A DNA stretch of 64,000 nucleotides from Trileptium ribeirensis (lineage: Eukaryota; Nematoda; Enoplea; Enoplida; Thoracostomopsidae): contig JASANE010012213.1 in assembly GCA_030248225.1 (NCBI GenBank), positions 1 to 64,000 on the forward strand. Reading direction: 5' to 3'. Below are positions 46,831 through 58,170 of the stretch, one piece after another (position 1 is the first letter of the stretch; every line of letters starts with the position of its first letter). Made by a program: the position numbers and the translations under genes. The notes beneath the pieces were generated by a model. The model was not told the DNA's origin. It worked only from the letters and a program-made list of their open reading frames with translations, and did not search any database.

Positions 46831-47089
46831 CTACACTCAAAATACATTCTGTGAAATCTAAAATCTTCTGTAATCTCTTTGAATTTTGCACAACCAGATA
46901 TTCTTTTAAAATTCAAGGAAACATTCCTTGAAATTCCAAAAATTGGCCTTGAAATTTCAAAGATATGCAATTCTCAAAAAAATTCTTTGAATTGCAAGGA
47001 ATATTTCTTTTAATTTTAGAAGAATATCTGATTGTGCAAAATTCAAAGAAATTTCTTTTGAATTTCACAGGAACCTATTTTCAGTGTAG
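46831..47089. mobile_element. MITE-like element, 259 bp
   Basis: The ends CTACACTCAAAATA and TTTTCAGTGTAG are inverted, and the inverted match runs through most of the element (TTTGAATTTTGCACAA against TTGTGCAAAATTCAAA). The interior has no frame. It lies just past the 3' end of the gene ending at 47179. Confidence 0.75.
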
Positions 47090-47178
47090 TAAAATCAGCC
47101 ATAAACGAAGCAAAGTTCCAGTCTGCATTTTCTAACGAAAGAAACGCTTTTTACTGTCTCTATCGCAATTAGAACTAT

Positions 47179-47760
47179 TTATAACCAGCTGCTGGGCAGG
47201 ATATATTGAATAAAATTGTGAATTAGATAACCCGGATATAGCCTCTTATCAATCGGTTGGGACCACAAAAGGGGAATGATTTGTTTAATTTGCGCCGATG
47301 CATTAGTTGCGTTGCAATTTCTTCCTAGCTGTGATTCGGTAGTTAAATGTATGCTATGATATTTATATCTATCAGATTCAATTGCGGATTTCGTTCCTTC
47401 GAAAGGAAATATATCAGCATGCCATGCGGTTAGATCAACCACGACTCCTACGTACTTTTTTCGATCAGCTGGAGAGAGAACAAAAAACGTAGGCTTTAAG
47501 TACTGTGATATCTTCATAAATTCACATGGATAGTTTTTGAGCTTTTTATCTTCGATAATTTTGTTGCACAATGTCCCAATTAGGCTCCGCGGATGCTGCC
47601 CTGTTGTATATAGCAGATTTTCCAAATCCCAAAGTATCGCTTTAGTTGCCGTCGACGAAGGATTGACGAACACAAACGTTAGCAAAGGTGTGTACGACAA
47701 AGGACCGAAATAGCCGATGGTATTTGTGACTAGTGACCACGGTGCGTGCTTCAGTTTGCG
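47179..47760 (-). CDS. Glycosyltransferase-like type II membrane protein, exon 2
   Basis: The exon begins after a pyrimidine-rich acceptor ending in TTTTAG (47761 and up) and reads RKLKHAPWSLVTNTIG, YTPLLTFVFVNPS, then to the stop after YILPSSWL: 193 residues with the stop. The segment around FVFVNPSSTATKAILWDLE resembles the region of GT77-type and related glycosyltransferases where acceptor-side residues and the helix after it lie. Its first codon fits in phase with the donor I propose for exon 1. Two NAS/NAT-type sequons near the end suggest a lumenal location. The intron of 2.1 kb (47761-49843) holds no further recognised exon. Confidence 0.6.
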   Translation of the reverse strand, partial: RKLKHAPWSLVTNTIGYFGPLSYTPLLTFVFVNPSSTATKAILWDLENLLYTTGQHPRSLIGTLCNKIIEDKKLKNYPCEFMKISQYLKPTFFVLSPADRKKYVGVVVDLTAWHADIFPFEGTKSAIESDRYKYHSIHLTTESQLGRNCNATNASAQIKQIIPLLWSQPIDKRLYPGYLIHNFIQYILPSSWL

Positions 47761-49843
47761 CTAAAATAAAAAGTTGTATTGTTGCAAATACGTTTACCCT
47801 AGGCTTAGTAATCGATTATTCAGCAAAATAGCAATATCTTCCTTGTGGTCTCTTAACTCAATACAGAAATATAGCATATATAGGCATAGACATTAAGCAC
47901 ATTTTCTTACTCAATTGACACTGTTCGAATATTTGACATGTTCATTGACAATGGAAGCTTCAAACGTGTTCTGAAAGATAATTCAAAACGTCAATACTCT
48001 GTGCATTATATTTTTTTCCTGTCAACATCTGTGTTAAAAAGTTTTTCTAAGGTTTACAGGTTAAACAGATGATAAGAGGCATGGCCGACCGGAATTTTAG
48101 CCGACCGTCCCCGGCCTGTTGTGTGCATGCTGGTATGCAACAACAATACGGACGTCTCGTAATCAAATAAATTTTATAAAAAAAATCTTCTAATGACATT
48201 TTCTTAAATTATAAAACTTATTACTATGCATGAATTTTTAATTGCGTTTATCTTGGACTTACAAAAGTCGCGCGTTCGCTGTTCTGTAAGTGTCTGCCTC
48301 CTCCAGTTCATAAAAGCTGTACGATACACGTATCACATAATTTTGGTAAGGTTCTTCCACAGACTATGTAAAGCCCTACATGCTGAAGCAAGGGTTCAGT
48401 GGGCTACCCATCTGAGGCCTCGGACATTCCCACGAGATTTACTTCCCACTGCGGAAAACACCCTATTCTCTGATGCGCCGTACCTCTCGGCCCCGCCGTT
48501 CCCCTCACCCCTTCCCTTCCCCTCCCCTCCTCCCGCCTCTACGCACTCCCCTGCGCTGAAAATTTTAGCAAAAATTGGCAAAAATTCGCCAAGAATTTCT
48601 GGGGGTAGTTAAATTTTTACAGCGCAAAGCTTCTAGCGAACCTCTCCCCTAGGTTTTCTACCATCCCTCTCGAGACGACCTTGCTCAGCCCATTCGGCGA
48701 CGCTCTGAGGCCTTCAGAGCTTCAGCATATATGGTGTAACAACCATACAGGAATCAGTACTTAACATCTTAGCACTTTTAAAATGGTAATGATGGCCCGG
48801 CCGGTCGAAAGCCAGATGCAGAACTAGGCCACCCGACCTACACTCGAACAAGCGGCTCTTCCAGCCGATCCACACTTTGCAGCGGTTAATAATATGATTA
48901 CTATTCTCGGATGTTATACCAAATTCGTAAATAGTGTTATTACTGGACTCGTGCGACATTACACCTATTCGAAATTATTGCCTACGGCTCATAGTGGCTA
49001 TACGTTTAGATATTGCCATTTCTATTCTCCCTATATAGTATACAACTGGATTTTTCCGCAAATTTACGTTTTAATTATGTTTTACGGCTTTCTAGCTGTT
49101 TGAAATGTAGAGTGATCACCGTACTCATACTAGACTTGAAAATTATTATTTTTGGATTTACACCAGGGAAATGCAACCACAAAGTGAGCTTAGTGTTGCT
49201 CAATTGACGATAAATCGTTGCATAAGTATTCAACTGGCGGTAAATCTGAACTATTTGCAAAGTGAAGTGCAGCTGAAGCGCTGGGGGGATGTAGCGGCGG
49301 CCCCGCTTGCTCCAGGATGTTAAAAATATCAGCCGATGACATAGGACGTTAAACATAATAGAAGTCTATGCCATATGATAGAATATTGGGGCTGATAGGT
49401 TTATGTTTACATTGAGATTAAATCATTCCAGCTCGGACGCTGTCGCTCTACAAGCACTCACATCAACACATTAAATACTCTTTTACGAGTGTTCGAGTTA
49501 TGAAACATATCAAAAACAGTAGCAAGAGCCAGAAATATCGATTTTTAACATGGAGTTATAAACAGGAGTGCAAAATGTAATGCTCCTACCGAATGTGGCG
49601 TGAGTGTTTCGAAATATCTCACAAATTTTACTGTACTAGTAGTAATAGCAAACAGGTTAGGCGTGTAAAATTTAACAGTAAAGATTTTTATTAATATTTG
49701 GTTACGATGATTTACAGCAAGTACTAAAGTGCGTAGAACACTGATAGATAATATATAAATTAATGCCAATTATTTAATGAAAATATTAAATAAAAACAAA
49801 GGTTTTTAAAACTATATTTTATATCTAGAAATAGGTACCGTAC
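47761..49843 (-). other. Proposed intron of the glycosyltransferase-like gene
   Basis: It starts GTACGG and ends TTTTAG on the minus strand. The donor is weak. Inside are a GC-rich C-run patch (48390-48720) like those at 14.2 and 51.5 kb, and a GGCCGG-rich patch at 48790-48870. Confidence 0.45.
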
Positions 49844-50437
49844 CACATGAAACCGACCAAGAGGTCCCAAGTCTTGCAACCAAATCGTTGTCGCTTGTCC
49901 AAAAGCAAAGACGCCCTTATATTCAGAAGCAATTTTTCGGATCAAACTTAAGCGAATTACATCTTCAACATGTGGTAAGTTGGCGACATGACTTTTCGTT
50001 TGAGCAGCGTCAAATGGAATATATATTATTTGCGATTTTGGCCATAGCCCTGGTGACGATGATGTCAGCTTCTCAAGTGAACTACGGTCGATTGCAATAA
50101 AATATACGTACTTTCTAGAATTGGGAGAACTTATCGTGGTAGCTAAAATAGAACAAGCTAAGTTTTCGGCCGACTGTAAATTGGCTGTGTGAACAATGTA
50201 AAAATACAATACGTCCAATGCGTTTGCTGTTGACGATATATTTCTTAATTGTAAATTTACAATGAGCTTGTCTAAATTGCTGTAGTCGACATTTTCGATT
50301 AAGCGTTTTGCAGCCGCTAGCTGGTCCTGTGACCATTGAGACGACATGCTGATTGAGACATAACGATGAAATATTACTGCTGCAATCGATACAGCTATTG
50401 ATACAAACGTCAGTAAGTACAACGTTCGCGGCGTCAT
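49844..50437 (-). CDS. Glycosyltransferase-like type II membrane protein, exon 1
   Basis: It starts at the ATG at 50437. Residues 6-27 form a signal anchor after a short cytosolic end (MTPRT), as in Golgi glycosyltransferases. The stem and core follow, with YVYFIAIDRSSLEKL, then VFAFGQATTIWLQDLGPL. The last motif strongly recalls the D-x-D-x-x-W-L-x-D-P site of nucleotide-sugar transferases (for example GT77 types: two Asp, then Trp-Leu-x-Asp), but both metal-binding aspartates are absent here. The protein may therefore be a non-catalytic member. The donor at 49844 gives an in-phase join with exon 2; with it the product would be about 390 residues. The frame itself runs on to 49760 if unspliced. 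The family is inferred from motifs only. Confidence 0.6.
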
Positions 50438-50623
50438 GTATTTAGAAATTAGAACTGCGATAGAAAACTGTACATAGAGATTTTAAAAGTCTCACTTTTA
50501 AGCAATAAATTCTTACTTCTTTTTGAATCCTGAGAGAGGTTTAAATAAGCGAGTGGAGATCGTGGAGATATTACACTTATATTCTTTACAAGTTGAAACA
50601 ATCTAGCACGGGATTGCGCAAAT

Positions 50624-50918
50624 GATGACAAGAATACTTTGTCACTCTGTTTGCTAGGCGATATGACATATATCGCCCTAGGGCGAGTTACTTGTCATTG
50701 TGAAACAGTGCCATAAGAGAAAAATATATATCACATTTGACATGTTTCCGAGGTAATAATATTGCACGAAGCCGGAGGCCGAGTGCTATGTTATTACCGA
50801 GGAGTTGGCGAATGTGATATTTTTCTCCTATAGCACTGTTTCACAATGACAATTAACTCGCCCTAGGGCGATATATGTCATATCGCCTAGCAAACAGAGT
50901 GACAAGATACTTGTCATC
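50624..50918. mobile_element. Nearly perfect 295-bp palindromic (fold-back) element
   Basis: The left arm from 50624 (GATGACAAG, then TTGTCACTCTGTTTGC, AGGCGATATGACATATATCG) is the reverse complement of the right arm ending at 50918, apart from small gaps. The centre holds GGTAATAA/TTATTACC and GCAC-GAA-GCC-GGA-GGC-CGA-GTGC, so pairing continues almost to the middle. It sits 190 bases above the start of the glycosyltransferase-like gene. No target duplication is clear. Confidence 0.8.
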
Positions 50919-51195
50919 TGCTTTCGATTGTACAGGGAGTGATATGAATTATATCATGCAGGCGGCACCCTTTGAAGTGGGTGGCAATATATTTCGCATG
51001 TAATACATATATATGCATACATAATATATTCATACATACGTATACATTACATACACATAAATAAAGTGACGATGTTCCACATACCCTTAAAAAGTATACC
51101 TAGGCGGATTTCTCAAAATTTTCAGCAAAATTTTATTATTTGTACCGTTTTCTTTGCATGTTTATTTTCTTGGCCTAAAGTAATTGGGGGTCGAG

Positions 51196-51391
51196 ATGCT
51201 TTTTTGTGCAAAACACATCTCGGAACCACGGCGTCTTTTATGCGACCGTCCGCGCACTGACATTCACGAAATCCCGTTTTGCAATTATTTACATGCCGAA
51301 TTCGATTTAAAACGAAGCAGGGTCACCGATTTGTACCTCGCGGAACAGAAAAATGCAAAACATGTGAAGCCCGAAATCATAGTTACTCAAG
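51196..51391 (+). CDS. Candidate first exon of an unknown gene
   Basis: An ATG at 51196 opens a 65-codon frame that ends exactly at a consensus splice donor, CTCAAG|GTGAGT. The exon is richer in GC than its flanks and its peptide is not low-complexity (ending near KHVKPEIIVTQ). No matching second exon was found, and no domain is recognised. It would be divergent from the gene at 50437, with the palindromic element in the shared upstream region. Confidence 0.3.
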
Positions 51392-53384
51392 GTGAGTCGG
51401 TTATGGGGGTAGGTTGTTCCAGCCGGGTAGGGTTTGTGGCGGGGGCACGGGAGTTGCGCCAGGGGTAACCAATGATTTTCCCCATTTTTCCAAATTTTTG
51501 TTTATAATTTTATCTTTTGAAAATGCAAAACTTTACGAGAGCATTCGGCGTTAGAAGCGGACGGGAGTTGTATACGGATCCAAAATCGGGAGGGGAAAAT
51601 ATTACTTAACAGGGCCTGACTCTTGGGTGGTAACCACGTACTTCTAATGAAGACTTATATCCCAAATCTTTCCAATTTAAAAATATATCAGTAATAGTTT
51701 GCCTTTCTCCATTTATGAAATATTTGCTGTTTCTGTAATGATTGAACAGAAGACAGACAACCTCAATGACATTGCGAAATCACCCACCTAACAAGATAAT
51801 AGCTGCGTCGTATGAGTACCTAAGTATTATTTGGAGACATAACCAAATCGACATGTTTTGAACGTAGCGTTAGACAAGTTCGCGAAGCGTTTCAGTACCA
51901 TCGAAACTCAACTGTCCAAGCGAAGCATCTAGTCAATAGCAATGTTAACTTGTAAACGTCATACAATATTATAATGTAACAGAACTTTATATATAAAACG
52001 CTGTGATAAAACAAAACTAAAGAATTGCATCTTTCTGCCAATTTGCTTGGTCGAAGCAAACTATAAATACCTACTATTATAGTATTCGTATCTGCGCATT
52101 GCACTTTATGTTAAGTTTTGTTTTGTTATTAAAACATCCTGTTGTTGAAATTGGGAAATGACAGAATGTATACAGCCAACGTTATATATATTCGTTTTAG
52201 TGTAAAAAGCGGCGACAATGTTCGTTATGTTTTAACTATAAAACGCCTTATATATACTAACTATGCAAATTTCCTATATATTTTTTTAGTCGGTATATTA
52301 GGCACTTCGGTCGCCAAACTCTCAATAACCGTGAAATGTGAACTTTACTAACGTGAAGGAACAAAAAGCGCAAAATTAGAAAAATACCAGAACTCTAAAT
52401 TTTACTGCTGAGATATATAATAAATATGGCAACATATTAACCGCTACAATATATAATTCCGAAAACGAATAGAAACTCAGGGACAAACCTGACCAAAAGT
52501 AGTAAAATGCACAACTAATGGACTATATCTTTGCGGTCAATGCGAAACTTTTGCAGTGGACTATTCATTTTCTATAAAGCAATTGATTTAATACAAACAT
52601 GGCGTATTTTCTTGAAATTAGTTTACTAAAAGCCCAGCGGTAGTTGCAAAAATGACACCAGCACAAGAAGCTATTTAAAATACGATGTAGTTAAAGATCC
52701 ATGGCTACGTCGAGTTTGTTATCTCGTCGCTAATCACGATCATAGAATATAGTCGTAACCCATCTTTCACGATATTGAAAAACATTTGGTCAATATTAAT
52801 TGTTTGAAACAAAGTTTTTATTGGAACTTATTTGAAGAAATTTTATATGACCAAAGCAGCTCAGAGCAATCATAACAAAAAATCATATAAAGATTATATC
52901 GTTGTGTCCGGATGCCAAATGAAAGAAAAAATTCTGTGAGGCGCCGATTTGCGTGATGTGACAATTTTTATAATTTAAATATATTTTCTCTATTCATATT
53001 TTTACACAAGCCTCATTTGGTGTGAATAATTGTGTGAATTTTGATATGGCTTCAGAGAATGAATTTGGCTCAATTTTATATACATCGCGAAATATTGGTT
53101 TAATAAAAGATGATGGTCATAATTATATAATCATGGACCGCTCTCAGTACTATCAAAAGTCTGTGATAAAATTTTGTTGAAGAGTATAACACACGGTTAT
53201 ACTCATGTACTGTACTTTATTCGATGACGTTATCTTTTTTCGGGCTACCCACCGAAAAAGTTAAGGTGTAAGGCAAGGTTCTTCCAGGGGCTTTAGCTTT
53301 GGCTACCCCTATGGTTCTTAGGGCACTACATATTACGTCACCAATAAGTAGTTTTAGATTAGCCTAATCATGCCCGAACTCAAT
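51392..53384. other. Intergenic, no gene recognised
   Basis: A GC-rich patch (51400-51640) resembles those at 14.2 and 48.5 kb. The rest is AT-rich without supported frames. Confidence 0.35.
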
Positions 53385-53490
53385 ACAATATTTGACAAAC
53401 TCAAGCAAGCACCAGGCGACGCACTCGGGATGTGCCGGTGAAAGTTCTATACGCAAGCCACTGAGCTATCTAGGAGCTGTCGCTCTGTTT
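53385..53490 (-). repeat. tRNA-derived SINE head (degenerate)
   Basis: On the minus strand, TAGCTCAGTGG (about 53460-53470) is a full match to the A box of RNA polymerase III promoters, preceded by TCCTAGA as in a tRNA 5' end. About 30 bases further, CCGGCACATCCCG is a weak B-box match. The tRNA fold itself is not kept. The GC content is higher than in the flanks. Confidence 0.45.
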
Positions 53491-54777
53491 CTTAAGAAAC
53501 AGCACAAAACACGCGCGTACATAAAGCATACGCCGAGCTCAGTAAACGCTCTTTAGTTCCATTTGTATCTGGTGGGGCCGAAAGGATTAAAACAACGATG
53601 GGAATAACAGTTGATTTGGATTCTTGCTTGGGTTAGCCAACATTTCCTTGTAGGACGAAACAACCACCTCAACACATAAAAAGTATACAAATATGATGGA
53701 GTGCCATACTCTTTACAAACTTATCATGAGGTCTTTATGTTTTGTGTGCTATAATAACTTTCAGTGTGGTCTTTCGGAAAATATTTTTATGGGGTATAGA
53801 TAGATAAATTATGAATTTCTAAAATTTGGCACAGTGAAACAATTATACTTGACGACTGTGATAAAACAATTTACACTGTTCGACAAAATGAGCTACAAAT
53901 AAGTGAAAATAGAAAACCTTGATAACAGCAGTAACGTGATCATCGAAAATTCTCTAACCAATAATTCCAACTAAACAATAATTAAGCCATTTTTATTAGC
54001 TTTAAAATTTAAGTATTCCAAGCTATCATTGACCTTTAACACACTAAATTCGTGAAAATAACCAAATTTGTGCCAAAAGGCACTCACCGCTTTATAGAAA
54101 AGAACGATAATCCATGATATTCCTTTGGTCCATCAGCTCCAAATATGGTCCACTAGTTGAACCTTTTAATATTTTTTGCAATGTCCAAGCTGAATGATGC
54201 GACATCGATGATTCAAAACAAGTTTTTATCGTTTGCTGAGTTATATTTTGTGGCCAGTAGTATATTTGAAAATTATTACATAGCTAGCAATCGAGATCTC
54301 TATTTCCGGATTTGCGTTTTGCTTTTTCAAGTATCACGAAAGTTCGGTTTTCACGGTAGATTGGAATTCGACGATAGCTTAGTATTTACTTATTTCCAAC
54401 CGATAAGAGTTGAAATATATTTCAGAAACATTACAGTTATGCGTGCTTACCTGGATTACGATTTTTAGCGAATTTCATCGATTTCTTACAAATACAGTGT
54501 ATGTTACATTGTGATCGTGATCGCACGCTGAAACATTACAAAGTTGTAGAAAAATTCTGAATATACTTCCAGCATTCAAGATATATGTGCACTGCGAACA
54601 CGTGATCATCGTACAATGTCGTAACTTAGCCTTAACTTATATAATAATGATAGCAACTATTTTGGCGCAACAAGTAGCTGCTTTATGTAATTTATTTTTG
54701 GATTTAGATGCTGTTACGATAATATTAATCGTACGACCATGTAGTCTATAGGCACATGCACTATGAAAACTTAACCA
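53491..54777. other. Intergenic, one weak short frame
   Basis: A 96-codon frame with an ATG at 54181 runs to 54468. It is rich in aromatic residues with no domain, and I do not call it a gene. The remainder is AT-rich. Confidence 0.35.
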
Positions 54778-55451
54778 GTGACGAGTTGCAGGACGCAGGA
54801 ACGATAGCCATAACGTATTGGTACTCTTTGCGCCTTATTATAAAGTGAATGGCGCAATGCTTTCAGCATTTTGCTTTTAGCTGTGCTCTACACGAAGTTC
54901 TACACCGCCCAGTCACGAGTTGCAGGACGCAGGAACGATAGCCATAACGTATTGGTACTCTTTGCGCCTTATTATAAAGTGAATAGCGCAATGCTTTCAG
55001 CATTTTGCTTTTAGCTGTGCTCTACACGAAGTTCTACACCGCCCAGTCACGAGTTGCAGGACGCAGGAACGATAGCCATAACGTATTGGTACTCTTTGCG
55101 CCTTATTATAAAGTGAATAGCGCAATGCTTTCAGCATTTTGCTTTTAGCTGTGCTCTACACGAAGTTCTACACCGCCCAGTCACGAGTTGCAGGACGCAG
55201 GAACGATAGCCATAACGTATTGGTACTCTTTGCGCCTTATTATAAAGTGAATAGCGCAATGCTTTCAGCATTTTGCTTTTAGCTGTGCTTGTGCTCTACA
55301 CGAAGTTCTACACCGCCCAGTCACGAGTTGCAGGACGCAGGAACGATAGCCATAACGTATTGGTACTCTTTGCGCCTTATTATAAAGTGAATAGCGCAAT
55401 GCTTTCAGCATTTTGCTTTTAGCTGTGCTCTACACGAAGTTCTACACCGCC
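54778..55451. repeat. Tandem array, 134-bp unit, five copies
   Basis: GAGTTGCAGGACGCAGGAAC recurs at 54783, 54917, 55051, 55185 and 55325. Copies are almost identical. The fourth has a 6-base duplication (TGTGCT) at about 55287. Each unit holds the hairpin AATGCT-TTC-AGCATT. Confidence 0.93.
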
Positions 55452-56439
55452 TAACCTTTAAGCAAATCTTTTTTCATTCATGTTGATAAATTTGTACTAT
55501 TTTTTTAAAGTGAACATTGTCTAATCACTGCTTGTGACGGACAGTCATTACAGACAAATGTATTTATTGATATATATCCCAATCATTAGATGCATCAAAC
55601 TAAATAAATTGGAGAAATCTGGTAATTCATTCCTGATTTGTGGAAGTTTATGTAATAATATCCTGCATTAGTATGGTACCCAGCTAGCTATATATGCTTC
55701 AGAATAATATTATTCAGCGATGTCATAAACAAACAACATATTTTAACGTTTTTACCAGACTTGTATGTTTTTCTTTAAATCTGCACTAGGCTCATGCAGT
55801 AAATCTTAAAGTGCGTGCCTATACAAAATGGAAATTGTAAAGTAATAATAACACATAACAATTATTGGTTGCAAGGTTCAATCATAGTCAACTCTGCTAA
55901 AGAGTATGAACACCAAATCCTAAATGCTGTTTGAAACACATTTCGCGCTACCATGTTGTGAGGACATTTTGTATCCCAAACTTGTTTTAATAATCTTTTC
56001 AATAATATAGCTTAGAGGTCAAAGTGTAATGCATATCACGCCGTTCTAGATATTCTATGCCTAAGCCTTAGCATTAAACTAAGCATAGGTTCTAATGTGA
56101 GACATACACTAAGCCTAAGTGTGGGGACGCCGCCCTCGAGCCCCGCTCTAAGTTGTTGTTTTTCTAAAGATATAACCTATTGTCCATCAGGGTTACCTGG
56201 GCTGCTTAAATGAAAACAAATACTAAGATCACGCTAGATTGCTTAAGCGTTTGCATTTTTATCAAATATAGAAAGTGTATGAGAAAAGTAACAAACTGGA
56301 AATTTAATCGTTTTGAGTGGACTCATTGCATTGTGACCCGCATCCCACCGTGTCTAAAATAAAGCCTACGGTGACCGATCAAAAATAAGACCCACGCGAA
56401 CCACGGAACCGCCTTCTATTCATGCTTCCACCTGGTACT
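55452..56439. other. Intergenic, no gene recognised
   Basis: AT-rich. CTAAGC-type words repeat in both directions at 56055-56125 (CTAAGCCTTAG, CTAAGCATAGG, CTAAGCCTAAG). Confidence 0.35.
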
Positions 56440-56790
56440 TGGGCCAATAATCCATACCAACAGCAGGGTATTATACCATTATTCCATCCCCCACCATGTC
56501 CTTGTCCATTATCTGCAGACCCCCAAGGAACCTGGGAGGTTTGTAGTTAATTGGCCTAGAACATAGAAGGGGTTAAGGAATATTGGTCCAAGAGCTTTGT
56601 GGTTTATAGATTCATAGGTTCTAGAAGCTTGTGGGTATGCATTTTGGTCCAAGAACCTGGCGGAGGTATAGAATTGGTGGGTCAAGGACATGGTGGGTGT
56701 ATTGATATCGTTGTCCAAGAACCTAGTATGGGTAAATGTCGGTAGTCTAAGAAACTCGTCGGGGTGTTCATAACCTAGCCAGGGGTAAGG
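56440..56790. repeat. Decayed minisatellite, period about 50 bp
   Basis: GGTCCAAGAACCT-like words recur at about 56586, 56646, 56683 and 56713, with weaker ones at both ends. The minus-strand frame over this stretch is a by-product of the repeat. Confidence 0.55.
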
Positions 56791-57239
56791 GCAAATACAA
56801 TCGCGGCATACCGCGTATGTTAACAGAGGAAAGTTAAAGAGTGTCACTCTCTTCAGCAGAGTCGACTATCATGTATACTTTATTGCTGCGATTACTTATG
56901 GGATAAACCCAAAGTTAATAGTTGCAGTTTATAACTATTATAACAATACATAATTATTGAAACAGAGCGAGCGAAACCAGCGGAGTTTTCACGGAGAACG
57001 CTAGGGGAAAATCGCTAAAATTTCTTTTTTGTCTGTCGCTGTCATTCATAACTCACTTTGGATGGACGGATTTCGACAATTTTTTTGTGTAGATAGCAAA
57101 AGTTATGACGATGCGCCCTTTGGTTGAAGACTAACTAACAGAACTAACAACTAATGCAGGCTTTGCATGAAAAACGAATGCCCCAGTGCAGAATAAACGC
57201 ATTGAGATTTACAAGATTGTTGACCACGACTATTTTGTA

Positions 57240-58170
57240 AGACTACTCTCTGGAAAGCTGTGGGCCCAAATATGGTTCGTCGACCCATTGACAGAAATAG
57301 CGATTTTTCAACTTTCGCCGTTTTATTGCATGCTTTTACATTACTGTACGTGCCTATTAGGTCATGAAGTATGCTGGATACGACGGTTTTGCCAGAATCC
57401 AACTTGTCTATATTGTATCTTTTCATGCGGTTTTAAGGGTTTTACGGTCGACGAACCCGATTTCCAAAATGTAGTGCGTTTTTATTTGCCTTAGATATGT
57501 ACTGCATATGGGGAATCAAGAATGGTATGTGTATAAGTATTTCAGAAGGTTGAATGCAATGATTTTGTTATGTAGAGTCTAGAACATATGTTTCACGGCT
57601 TTTAATGGGTTTTCAATGGGTTTATGGTCGATGAAACCGTTTCCATAATATCTTCAGTTGTATAGTAACGCACTGGTCATGAAGGATTGTCTATATAGGT
57701 TTTCCGGTAGGCTGAAGAATACGATGGTTTGGTTATGTAGAGCCTAGCGCGAGTTATCTTATGCCTTTTCAGACGTTTTCATTGGGCTTAGGATCAACGA
57801 ACCCGATTTCCGGAATATAGTCGATCTTCAGTAGCTTGGTACATAGCATCAAAAATAGTTTATATCTAGAGGTTTTTCGGTAAATTAAATGCAATGATTT
57901 GGCTATCTAGTATCTAAATTGAATTTTTCAAGACTTTTCATGGGTTTTCAATGGATTTAGGGTCAATGAACCCGATTCCCAGAAGATAGTCTGTCTTCAG
58001 TATTTGGTCACGTAATGCGTATTTATCTATATAGGTTTTCCGGAAAGCTGAACACGATGGTTTGGTTATCAAGAGACCAGCACAAATACTTCTTGCGTTG
58101 TCAGTGGTTTTCGATGGGTTTAGGGTCGACGAGGTTTTAGGATTTTCAATGGGTTCAGGGTTCAAACATA
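57240..58170. repeat. Decayed tandem array, period about 165-185 bp
   Basis: The landmark GGTCGACGAACCCGATTTCC, in varying form, occurs at about 57275, 57444, 57626, 57792, 57960 and 58121. Between landmarks the words ATAGGTTTTCCGG and GATGGTTTGGTTAT recur in the same order. Confidence 0.7.

Noticed and set aside
50750..50765. TAATATTGC as a geminivirus-like or rolling-circle origin
   Set aside because: One base differs from the nonanucleotide, no Rep gene is present, and it is explained by the palindrome's centre.
56509..56847. Minus-strand protein of 112 residues
   Set aside because: It lies over a decayed minisatellite, and the peptide repeats mirror the DNA repeats.
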